From Candidatus Woesearchaeota archaeon (GTDB lineage: Archaea; Nanobdellota; Nanobdellia; SCGC-AAA011-G17; UBA489): 11,405 nucleotides of DNA. Location: contig JABIPM010000008.1 in NCBI GenBank assembly GCA_018658955.1, forward strand, positions 1 to 11,405, read 5' to 3'. Made by a program: the position numbers and the translations under genes. The notes under the pieces were generated by a model that was not told where the DNA came from, did not search any database, and saw nothing but the letters and a program-made list of their open reading frames with translations. Below are positions 1-6,548 of the stretch, one piece after another (position 1 is the first letter of the stretch; the number at the start of each line of letters is the position of its first letter).

Positions 1-836
1 GGACTAGTGGTAGTTGTGGTGATGGAAATATTAATCCTGGAGAAACTTGTGATGGAACAAATATGTCTGGATTAAGTTGTATAGATATTGATGAATTTAC
101 TGGTGGAAGTTTGGGATGTTATGCTTCTGGAGATGCTAATGAATGTACTTTAAATGTTTCTGATTGTGTTGGAAGTAGTGGCGGTTATTGTGGTGATGGA
201 ATTCAAAATATAGATGAAGCTTGTGACGATGGTGGAAGATGCGAAGCTACCCCTACATATTGTACTTCAGATAGTGAATGTACTGCAAATGTTTTATGTC
301 TCCCTCAAAGTGGAGATGGGTGTGATGATACTTGTGATTTAGAAGATGGATATGGTGGGGGCGGTTCAGGTAACTGTAATTCTAATTGTATTAACGGAAA
401 TACGATGTGCAGTACTACTGGGACCACACTTTATACTTGTGCAGAGTACGGTAATCCTCCTGATGGATGTTTTGAATGGGGCTTTGGAGAGAGTTGTACT
501 GACGGAGAAACTTGTAGTCCAGAATTTAATGAATGTGTAGCTAGTGATTGTAGCGTTAAGAATAATCCCACAATAATGGTTCCTAGTTGTAGCAACGGGG
601 ATGAGGATTATGTGTGCGGTAAATGGGGTGATTGTACTGACGGAGAAAAAACAAGAACTTGTTCTAAATGTGATTCAGAAACTACTTGTCCACTGCCAAC
701 AACAACAATTAATTGTGAACCAGAACCGTCCGTTAAAGGATCTGCCTTTGACTTATTCAGTTGGATGGTAGGATTATTTTTAATTGCAGGATTCTATTTA
801 GTTAGAGAAAAGAAACTTAAAATTAGTTTTAATTAA
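1..836 (+). CDS. Cysteine-rich, C-terminally membrane-anchored surface protein (5' partial)
   Basis: The frame is open from the left edge (first full codon at 3), so this is the C-terminal part of a longer protein; the first ATG at 63 is internal. The fragment has about 30 cysteines. Two copies of a C-G-D-G...E-x-C-D motif are visible: one before base 63 and one from about base 189, the latter continuing into G-D-G-C-D-D-T-C. This matches the DUF4215-type cysteine-rich repeat of extracellular proteins. A TSP1-like stretch follows near 615-665 (K-W-G-D-C-T-D-G-E-K-T-R-T-C). At the end is one hydrophobic segment (about 750-803) and a short basic tail, so the bulk is outside the cell and the C terminus inside. 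It is probably disulfide-stabilised and may act in adhesion or surface coating, which is inference. The stop overlaps the convergent elp3 stop by 4 bp. Confidence 0.85.
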   Translation, partial: TSGSCGDGNINPGETCDGTNMSGLSCIDIDEFTGGSLGCYASGDANECTLNVSDCVGSSGGYCGDGIQNIDEACDDGGRCEATPTYCTSDSECTANVLCLPQSGDGCDDTCDLEDGYGGGGSGNCNSNCINGNTMCSTTGTTLYTCAEYGNPPDGCFEWGFGESCTDGETCSPEFNECVASDCSVKNNPTIMVPSCSNGDEDYVCGKWGDCTDGEKTRTCSKCDSETTCPLPTTTINCEPEPSVKGSAFDLFSWMVGLFLIAGFYLVREKKLKISFN

Positions 837-2560
837 ATTAATTTCTTAGAAACATACGGGCCGTCTTGAATGTAATTTAATTGTTTTTTGTAATATTCTC
901 TTACGCCTATTCCAGAAATAACTAGCATTTTATTTGCATCATATTTTTCTTTAGCAATTTTTTCTGCTTCTAACATTAAGGATTTTCCTAATCCTCTATG
1001 TTGAGCTTCAGCAGTTTTAGTTGGTTGATTGTTAATATCTAAAGATTTACCAAATACATGTAGTTCTCTTATACCTGCGCTGTTAGGCGTTATTTCTTTT
1101 CTAAATGGTTTGTAAGGAATTCTTAATCGAGCATAACCTAATAGGATATCGTTTTTAGTATCTTCTTTAGAGATGAATAATTCAGTTCCACCTGATGCTT
1201 CATAAGTGTCTATTTTAGTTTGAACATGATCATAAGAAACTTCTTTGTTTTTTGGTTCTCTACATCGAATACATCTACATGCAGATTTGGCTTTTTCTAA
1301 TTTTTGTAAAATTAACTGTCTTAGATTTGTTTTGTCTACTCCTGCCTCTGTCATGTAGGTTGGAATGTCTCTCTGTATTCTCATGATTCTACAATATTCT
1401 GGAATTATTTTTTTGATTTCAATTATTCTTTCTGTTGCTTGTTCAGTGTTTATTGGTTTGAATTTTCCTTTTTTGAAATCTTCATATAATGGGGTTCCAG
1501 CCATGACTAAGCAAGGATAAATTTTTAGAGAATCTGGTTTAAAGTTAGGATTAGTAAATAGTTCTTTGTATTCCTTTATGTCTGAGGATTTAGTGGAGAG
1601 AGGTAATCCCATCATCATGTGGTAAGTTACTTTTAGGAAAGAATCTTTTAACAATTGAGTTGCTTTAATTGTAGTTGCAGTAGGATGTCCCCTTTTGATT
1701 TCTTTTAATATTTTATCATTAAGACTTTGAACACCCATTTCTACTCTTGTAGTCCCTGCCCTTAGCATTTCATTTATTTCATCTTCTTGTGAACAATCAG
1801 GTCTTGTTTCTATCACTAGTGCAATGCATCTAATCTTAACGTTTTCATTCTTTTTTTGTTCTTTTTCTAATGTGGTTGATTTGTTCTTTTCTTTTAGTTT
1901 GAACATCTTTGCAATTAGTTTCTTTTCTCTTTCTTTGGAATCTAGTTTTTCTGAAAGTAAAAAGAATTTGTTAAACTTTTTTTCATTTAGGTTTCCTTCT
2001 TTGTCGTAAAATTCTTTTGAGAAATCATTTAATGCTTTCATTGCGAAGGTAATGAATTCATCTCTGTAAACTTTAGGGAATGAAGTAAAGGTTCCACCCA
2101 TAACAATTAATTCTATTTTTGTAGGGTTGTGATTTAGTAAGATGTAGTGTTCTAATCTGTTGAAAACTTGTAAATAAGGATCATATTGATTCCTAATAGC
2201 TCTTTTTACTGCAGGTGCCCCGTCAGTATAACTTTTTGGTGTGCTTCCAAAAATTGAATTAGGACCGCCAGGACAATAAGTGCATTTAGCTTGAGGTGGG
2301 CAAGAAATTGGTGCAGCCATAATTGCTAAAGGTGCTACTCCTGATAATGTTCTTACAGGTTTACTGGTGATGAATCCTTCAATGGATTTTCTTTGAGATC
2401 TAGGTAATGTATGGACTATCTCTGCGTTTTTTGGAACTTCTTTTAATCCTAACTTTTTTGCAATTTGGTGTTTTAATTTGTTGAATTCTTGACGAGACTT
2501 AACATTTTTAGCATGTTTTACAATCTCTAACATAAATTCTTTTTTTTCTTGATTTATCAT
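833..2560 (-). CDS. elp3: Elp3-type tRNA uridine(34) acetyltransferase / radical SAM protein
   Basis: Elp3 uses a radical SAM cluster and acetyl-CoA to start 5-carboxymethyl-type modification of wobble uridine in tRNA; archaea use Elp3 without the other Elongator subunits. The radical SAM cysteines are C87, C93 and C96 (C-x5-C-x2-C) in a C-T-Y-C-P-G-G context. They are followed by M-G-G-T-F (154-158), I-E-T-R-P-D (250-255) and V-Q-S-L. The C-R-C-I-R-C-R-E motif (428-435) fits the zinc-binding cysteines. The C-terminal GNAT domain shows Q-H-R-G-L-G (520-525) for acetyl-CoA and the family ending G-V-R-E-Y-Y. At 575 residues it is somewhat long, because of a Lys/Glu-rich insertion at about 184-242 inside the radical SAM domain. 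The ATG lies about 27 bp from a TATA element with no Shine-Dalgarno, which suggests a leaderless mRNA. Confidence 0.96.
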   Translation of the reverse strand: MINQEKKEFMLEIVKHAKNVKSRQEFNKLKHQIAKKLGLKEVPKNAEIVHTLPRSQRKSIEGFITSKPVRTLSGVAPLAIMAAPISCPPQAKCTYCPGGPNSIFGSTPKSYTDGAPAVKRAIRNQYDPYLQVFNRLEHYILLNHNPTKIELIVMGGTFTSFPKVYRDEFITFAMKALNDFSKEFYDKEGNLNEKKFNKFFLLSEKLDSKEREKKLIAKMFKLKEKNKSTTLEKEQKKNENVKIRCIALVIETRPDCSQEDEINEMLRAGTTRVEMGVQSLNDKILKEIKRGHPTATTIKATQLLKDSFLKVTYHMMMGLPLSTKSSDIKEYKELFTNPNFKPDSLKIYPCLVMAGTPLYEDFKKGKFKPINTEQATERIIEIKKIIPEYCRIMRIQRDIPTYMTEAGVDKTNLRQLILQKLEKAKSACRCIRCREPKNKEVSYDHVQTKIDTYEASGGTELFISKEDTKNDILLGYARLRIPYKPFRKEITPNSAGIRELHVFGKSLDINNQPTKTAEAQHRGLGKSLMLEAEKIAKEKYDANKMLVISGIGVREYYKKQLNYIQDGPYVSKKLI

Positions 2561-2582
2561 GGTTTGTTTGGCTTTAGTAAGT

Positions 2583-2590
2583 TTTATATA
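2583..2590. promoter_or_regulatory. Shared TATA element of the divergent elp3 / RDD promoters
   Basis: TTTATATA sits in the middle of a 52-bp intergenic region. Its centre is about 26 bp from the plus ATG at 2613 and about 27 bp from the minus ATG at 2560. Those are archaeal TATA-to-start distances, so both genes could be leaderless. No other TATA-like element lies in the gap. On the minus strand the element is preceded by purine-rich AAAAAG, which fits a BRE. Confidence 0.6.
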
Positions 2591-2612
2591 TCTTTTTAAG
2601 GTATTTTAGTTT

Positions 2613-3104
2613 ATGAATAAAAAGGTGAGTTCTAGAAAGAAAGCGTCTAAGGCGTCTAACATAGCCGACGTTATGGGTGCATCCTACATTAAGAGAATTA
2701 TGGCGTACTTTATCGATATGTTGGTTGTATCTTTAGTAATGTATTTTCCTATGAAAGGATTATTTTCTGGAATGGTTGGTGGTGGAGAGACATTTTCGTC
2801 GTTGTTTGCAGCTTCAAATGAAATGAGTTTTTCTATATTTTTACTTGATTTTGTTTTAGCTTTAGTATTTATTTTGTATTTTGCATTATTAGAATTTAAA
2901 CTTTCACAAACTGTTGGAAAAATGATGATGGGTTTAGAAGTTAAATCTGTAATTGGAGAATTAACATTTAGACAGTGTTTTATGAGAAATATTTCAAAAA
3001 TGTCTGTAATGTTTTTATTTATCGATAGTATTTATGGTTTATTTAAGGGAACTAGAAGAAGATTTTTAGAAAAGTATTCTTCAACTGTTGTGGTGAATAA
3101 ATGA
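2613..3104 (+). CDS. RDD family integral membrane protein
   Basis: This 163-residue polytopic membrane protein belongs to the RDD family. It has a basic N-terminal tail (1-20), then A-S-Y-I-K-R-I-M-A-Y-F-I-D with the family R28 and D35 at the start of the first membrane segment (about 29-46). A second segment lies at about 72-93, followed by the typical V-G-K-M-M-M-G-L-E-V motif (101-110) and R-N-I-S-K. A third segment (about 129-144) contains D138, and the ending R-R-R-F-L-E-K-Y-S-S-T-V-V-V matches the family C terminus. It overlaps sppA by 4 bp (ATGA), so the two are translationally coupled. In Bacillus subtilis the RDD-type protein YteJ (SppI) is encoded with SppA and inhibits it, so a partner role here is plausible but inferred. 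The start is likely leaderless. Confidence 0.88.
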   Translation: MNKKVSSRKKASKASNIADVMGASYIKRIMAYFIDMLVVSLVMYFPMKGLFSGMVGGGETFSSLFAASNEMSFSIFLLDFVLALVFILYFALLEFKLSQTVGKMMMGLEVKSVIGELTFRQCFMRNISKMSVMFLFIDSIYGLFKGTRRRFLEKYSSTVVVNK

Positions 3105-4108
3105 TAAGAAAAAAAACAACAAAAAAGAGTGCTAAAGCAATTAATAATAAATATCAAGAAGAGTATATTAAGAATTTGATTAAGAGTAGTAAAAGAAAAA
3201 AATTTGATGGTAAAAAATTTAAAACTGTTTTGAAAGTTTTATTGATTATTTGGGTGTTGAGTTTTTTTATTGGTAAAGCTTTTTCTGGTGAAGTTGGAAA
3301 TAAAGTTGCAATTATTCCTATTGAGGGGCCAATAATGAGTTCTATGGGTGCATCCCCCTTTGGAGGAAATGTAGTAGATAGCGAAACTATTGTTGATCTT
3401 ATTGAAGAAGCTAGCGAAGCTAAAAACGTTAAAGCAATTATATTAAAAATTAATAGTCCTGGTGGAACTGTAGTTGCTTCTAAAGAAATAGCTAGAGCAG
3501 TAAAAGAATTGGAGATTCCAGTGGTTTCAGTTATACGTGAAGTTGGAGCAAGCGGAGCTTATTGGATTGCAAGTGCTAGTGATTATATTATTGCTGATGA
3601 GATGAGCATTACTGGATCAATTGGAGTTAATGGTGGTTATTTAGAATTTAGTGGATTAATGGATGAGTATGGTGTAAGTTATGAAGAAATGACTGCAGGA
3701 AAGTATAAAGATATGGGAAATAAATATGAAAAGTTAAATTCTAAAGAAAGGGAAATTATGCAAAAGAAATTGGATTTAATTTATGAAAACTTTTTAGGCG
3801 CAGTTGCAGAGAATAGAAATTTAACTTATACTAGAGTTGCAGAAATTGCAGAGGGACTTTATTACTTGGGTGTTGAAGCAATGGAGTTTGGATTGATTGA
3901 CGAGTTTGGTGGAATGAAAGAAGGTAAGGAAAAGGTTGAAAATTTAACAGGTTTAGCGTTGGAAGAAAAAGTTTATGAAGTTGATGAAGGATTCTTTAGT
4001 GCATTCGATATGATTGGAGCTAAAAGTTCTTATGGTGTTGGGAGAGGTATCGGAGACTCTTTCATTAAAGGAAATATTAATTCTGGTTATTTGAGTCCTA
4101 TAACATAG
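3101..4108 (+). CDS. sppA: Signal peptide peptidase SppA (S49 family serine protease)
   Basis: This is a membrane-bound protease that cleaves leftover signal peptides and other membrane peptides. It has a basic cytoplasmic N terminus (1-40), one membrane anchor (about 43-62), then an S49 domain outside. V-A-I-I-P-I-E-G-P-I (69-78) starts the domain, and N-S-P-G-G (118-122) is the conserved oxyanion region. The nucleophile is S151 in G-A-S-G-A-Y-W-I-A, and the general base is K201 in A-G-K-Y-K-D-M-G. This is the Ser-Lys dyad of archaeal and Bacillus SppA. The 335-residue length fits the short, single-domain form. A GGTGA Shine-Dalgarno (3092-3096) lies 4 nt before the ATG, inside the upstream RDD gene, which supports this start and coupling to that gene. 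An SRP RNA promoter follows just after the stop. Confidence 0.95.
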   Translation: MIRKKTTKKSAKAINNKYQEEYIKNLIKSSKRKKFDGKKFKTVLKVLLIIWVLSFFIGKAFSGEVGNKVAIIPIEGPIMSSMGASPFGGNVVDSETIVDLIEEASEAKNVKAIILKINSPGGTVVASKEIARAVKELEIPVVSVIREVGASGAYWIASASDYIIADEMSITGSIGVNGGYLEFSGLMDEYGVSYEEMTAGKYKDMGNKYEKLNSKEREIMQKKLDLIYENFLGAVAENRNLTYTRVAEIAEGLYYLGVEAMEFGLIDEFGGMKEGKEKVENLTGLALEEKVYEVDEGFFSAFDMIGAKSSYGVGRGIGDSFIKGNINSGYLSPIT

Positions 4109-4109
4109 A

Positions 4110-4117
4110 TTTAAATA
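4110..4117 (+). promoter_or_regulatory. TATA box of the SRP RNA gene
   Basis: TTTAAATA begins 2 bp after the sppA stop. Its centre is about 25 bp before base 4138, where the first helix of the SRP RNA begins. The RNA therefore has its own promoter rather than being part of the sppA transcript. Confidence 0.65.
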
Positions 4118-4137
4118 ATAGATTTTACTAAGATTTG

Positions 4138-4408
4138 GTGTAGACTAGGCCGGGGCAGTAGTCGTGCCTTGTAACCACAAATCGGCTTTAGGGTGGGGCT
4201 GAAGTAGCGGAGAGGATTGAACTCTTGGTACTATTCCCGAATCGTACGGCGAAACTTTGTCCCAATTGGCCGATAATCTTGAGAACCAGGTCAGATCCTG
4301 ACGGAAGCAGCCTTAATCATTGTTGTTGGCGCTTTTGGGGTAACGAAGTGGAGGAAAGTTTGGGGCTCAATAGTATTGGTGTTTGATTCCATCTGCTACG
4401 GTCTACAT
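4138..4408 (+). ncRNA. ffs: Archaeal signal recognition particle RNA (7S RNA)
   Basis: This is the RNA scaffold of SRP, which targets nascent membrane and secreted proteins. The helix-8 core is unmistakable: A-C-C-A-G-G-T-C-A-G at 4285-4294 and G-G-A-A-G-C-A-G-C-C at 4303-4312, the SRP54-binding motif. The ends pair perfectly as in archaeal helix 1: TGTAGAC (4139-4145) with GTCTACA (4401-4407). This sets the boundaries and agrees with the TATA box about 25 bp upstream. The region is far richer in GC than its surroundings, as expected for a structured RNA in an AT-rich genome. The 271-nt length is slightly short for archaea. The apical tetraloop (4299-4302) reads UGAC, where GGAA is usual. The 3' end overlaps the stop codon of the convergent gene. 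Short T-runs follow at 4408-4411 and 4420-4425. Confidence 0.95.
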
Positions 4409-4906
4409 TTTCATAATGTTTTTTGCTTCTTCTGCAATTTCACCAAGATTTAGAATTATTAATTCGTACATTCTTTTTACAATTAGTTCATACAATGCTT
4501 CTTTTAATTCTCCCGAACAATAAGGCATTATTTCATCCATTTTTAGTAAGTCTTTTTCTCTTAGAACGCTTTTTGGAATGTTACAGTTCATAGATTTTCC
4601 TTCTAATAGCTCTATATGCTCTGGAGGTAATCCTTCTTGAGCTCTTTCAAAAGTTATTTTTAAATTACACTTATTTCCTATTATTGGTGTTAATTTGTAA
4701 TGATAAACATTATTACTTCTAGAAAGATAAACTTCTGAAGGAGAACAAGATTTTGCATTTTCTGAAAAACAATCTTGGTCTTTACCACAATACTCTCTGG
4801 TCATTCCAGAATAATATGCTGCGAAAAATATTCCAGTTAAAATTATGGCAAGGATGATAAGCTTCATACCGCTTCTGAGTTTTTTATTCTCTGAGTATTC
4901 TACCAC
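4403..4906 (-). CDS. Small membrane-anchored protein with six extracytoplasmic cysteines, unknown function
   Basis: I do not recognise this 167-residue family. It has a short charged N terminus, one membrane helix (about 14-33) and then an outside domain with exactly six cysteines (40, 46, 54, 80, 108, 130). The spacing C-G-K-D-Q-D-C-F and the even number suggest three disulfides. The C-terminal 35 residues look helical. The start is GTG at 4904-4906, chosen because a strong Shine-Dalgarno (GGAGGGTGA, 4911-4919 on the minus strand) lies 4 nt away; the ATG of M14 has no such site. It starts 24 bp after the dnaG stop and is probably co-transcribed with dnaG. Its stop codon lies in the last helix of the SRP RNA gene on the other strand. 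Confidence 0.8.
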   Translation of the reverse strand: MVEYSENKKLRSGMKLIILAIILTGIFFAAYYSGMTREYCGKDQDCFSENAKSCSPSEVYLSRSNNVYHYKLTPIIGNKCNLKITFERAQEGLPPEHIELLEGKSMNCNIPKSVLREKDLLKMDEIMPYCSGELKEALYELIVKRMYELIILNLGEIAEEAKNIMKM

Positions 4907-4910
4907 TTAT

Positions 4911-4919
4911 TCACCCTCC
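4911..4919 (-). promoter_or_regulatory. Strong Shine-Dalgarno that fixes a GTG start
   Basis: The minus strand reads GGAGGGTGA, a near-complete match to the 16S anti-SD with one extra G, 4 nt before GTG at 4904-4906. It lies in the 24-bp gap after dnaG, as expected for an internal operon gene that cannot be leaderless. Confidence 0.75.
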
Positions 4920-4930
4920 GCCTTTTTATT

Positions 4931-6265
4931 TTAACATAAGTCTTTTTTTGTAAAAACTTTTACTTGTGACTTCACGTCCTTAAGATAAGACTTTTTACCT
5001 ATTAAATATCTTACTCTTGCATTTTCTGCAGCTGTTAATAGTTCTTTTGTTAATGAACCATCAATAATAACTACACTAGTAGCTTTTCCTAATCCTTCCA
5101 TTGTGGAAGCTGCTTCTTTTGCAGGAACTTTTCCTAAGATATTGCCTCTACCATCTAATAGACAAGCGTTTTTAGTTCCATCCATTTCTTTAATTAAATC
5201 AATGAACTTTTCTTTTTGTTTTATTGGAATTCTAAATTCTCTGTCTGGATATCTGTCTCTAGAGTTAAATCTACCATTAGAAGGCTTTCTGTCTTTTCTA
5301 TTGAAAGGTTTTCTTTCAGATCTATCAAAAGGTTTTCTTTCAGGTCTTCTGTCATTTCTATTGAAAGGTTTTCTTTCAGATCTTCCTCTGTCTCTTTCGG
5401 AGGTATCTCCTACTCTAGGTTTAACTCTTGCAGGCCTCTTATATTCCAATGCAGCTTTCAAAGAAACTTTTCCTCTAAGTGCTTGATGAATTTCCTTGTG
5501 TGTTATTTCTTCCACTTCTTTTCCATCTGGCGCTTTTGCAACAAAATCTATCTTTGCAACTTCTGCAAGTTCTTTGATGATTAAGTCTCCGCCTCTGTCT
5601 CCATCTACAAAAACAGTTACTTCTTTGCTTTTTGCCATTTCAATTACTGTTTTTGGAACTGAGGTTCCATTCATAGAAACTGCATTCTTAATATCATATT
5701 TTAGAAGATTTATTACATCTGCTCTTCCTTCAACTAGAATTACTGATTCAGCATTTTCTACGTCTGGCCCTGCAGGTAATTGATCTTCACCATATTTTAC
5801 AATGTCTGCAACTCTTACTGCATTTGTAACTTCTTCTTTGATTTCTCTTGAATCCGGAAGTGTCCCATGAGTAAATGTGCTCAATAAACTTTTAGCACGA
5901 TCAATTAATTGATCTCTCTTAGCCGCCCTAACATCCTCTAAGCCTGTAACTTTAACTTCTGCATTACATGGTCCAATTCTTAAAATTGTTTCTAATGCTG
6001 CTGCAACTAGTGCCGTTTCTGTTTTATCTAAAGAACTAGGAATACTTATTTCTCCAAAAGTTTTTCCATCTTTGCTGTGTGTTTCTACTTCTATTCTTCC
6101 AATTCTACCAGAACTTTGTAATTCTCTTAATTCTAGGTCTGAACCTAGTAATCCTTCTGTTTGTCCAAAAACTGAACCAATAACATCAGGTCTGTCTACC
6201 ATGCCGTCAATATTTATTGTAGCATGAATTATGTATTTAGCTGATACTAAACTTATTTTTCCCAT
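4931..6265 (-). CDS. dnaG: Archaeal DnaG-type primase / exosome-associated Toprim protein
   Basis: Archaeal DnaG carries a Toprim catalytic fold. It can make RNA primers and is also a stable subunit of the archaeal RNA exosome. The N-terminal domain (about 1-165) has the family start K-Y-I-I-H-A-T-I-N-I-D-G and R-P-D-V-I-G-S-V-F-G-Q-T-E-G-L-L-G. The Toprim domain (about 172-255) shows V-E-G-R-A-D-V with E179, then D-G-D-R-G-G-D with D221 and D223. These are the metal-binding residues. A low-complexity linker (about 277-345) is rich in Arg, Asp, Ser and Pro and repeats E-R-K-P-F three times. A conserved C-terminal domain (about 349-444) follows. The 444-residue length is normal for the family apart from the linker. 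The start is supported by AGGAG (6272-6276) 6 nt upstream. A six-cysteine membrane protein gene follows 24 bp downstream. Confidence 0.96.
   Translation of the reverse strand: MGKISLVSAKYIIHATINIDGMVDRPDVIGSVFGQTEGLLGSDLELRELQSSGRIGRIEVETHSKDGKTFGEISIPSSLDKTETALVAAALETILRIGPCNAEVKVTGLEDVRAAKRDQLIDRAKSLLSTFTHGTLPDSREIKEEVTNAVRVADIVKYGEDQLPAGPDVENAESVILVEGRADVINLLKYDIKNAVSMNGTSVPKTVIEMAKSKEVTVFVDGDRGGDLIIKELAEVAKIDFVAKAPDGKEVEEITHKEIHQALRGKVSLKAALEYKRPARVKPRVGDTSERDRGRSERKPFNRNDRRPERKPFDRSERKPFNRKDRKPSNGRFNSRDRYPDREFRIPIKQKEKFIDLIKEMDGTKNACLLDGRGNILGKVPAKEAASTMEGLGKATSVVIIDGSLTKELLTAAENARVRYLIGKKSYLKDVKSQVKVFTKKDLC
5291..5383 (-). repeat. Internal DNA repeat encoding the ERKPF linker of DnaG
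   Basis: A 33-bp block at 5291-5323 recurs 60 bp on at 5351-5383 with one mismatch. A shorter, related copy lies between them (about 5325-5347). The repeat is in frame and encodes three E-R-K-P-F units, at residues 297-301, 309-313 and 317-321. This points to growth of the linker by duplication. Confidence 0.75.
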
Positions 6266-6548
6266 TTTGTGCTCCTTTATCGCACTCTGTTGGTTTATTA
6301 TAGAATAAGCAAAACGCGTTTTACCATTAAACTTTGAGTTTTATGCTGTTAATCGGCTAATTTGCCGTAAATATTAATTTTTTCTAACGTTTTTATTCAA
6401 ATAATAAACTTTTGCGATGTGTGATTTATTAATAATTGTGAGTTTTGCCCACAGTTAACTCTCAAGTTCCTTGCTTGATAATTATCGTGCTCAATTGAGT
6501 GATTCTCAAGTGGGCTAGATTATTGTAGAAATAATGTGTTTATATAGT
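6266..6548. other. Non-coding gap upstream of dnaG, rich in palindromes
   Basis: I see no credible gene in these 283 bases. They hold AAAACGCGTTTT (6311-6322, a perfect 12-bp palindrome) and a small hairpin, CGGC/GCCG (6354-6357 with 6364-6367). They also hold a cluster at 6447-6515: a GCCCAC/GTGGGC outer pair enclosing AGTTAACT, GATAATTATC and CTCAATTGAG, all perfect palindromes. A TATA-like element (minus strand, about 6541-6547) and weaker ones nearer dnaG are candidates for its promoter. The dnaG Shine-Dalgarno is at 6272-6276. Whether the gap holds operators, a long 5' leader or a small RNA cannot be settled from the sequence. Confidence 0.5.

Noticed and set aside
1824..2009. Small plus-strand open frame rich in Phe and Ser
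   Set aside because: It is the antisense of the Lys/Glu-rich Elp3 insertion and has no promoter or ribosome binding site.
5103..5783. Long plus-strand open frames opposite dnaG
   Set aside because: They are shadows caused by the biased codons of the DnaG linker and Toprim region; the minus-strand protein has clear family motifs and these have none.
6447..6515. tRNA-like element with a six-base closing stem
   Set aside because: The minus strand has a stem of the right kind and a D-arm-like piece, but no T-arm (no TTC-containing seven-base loop with a five-base stem) and no anticodon arm can be drawn.
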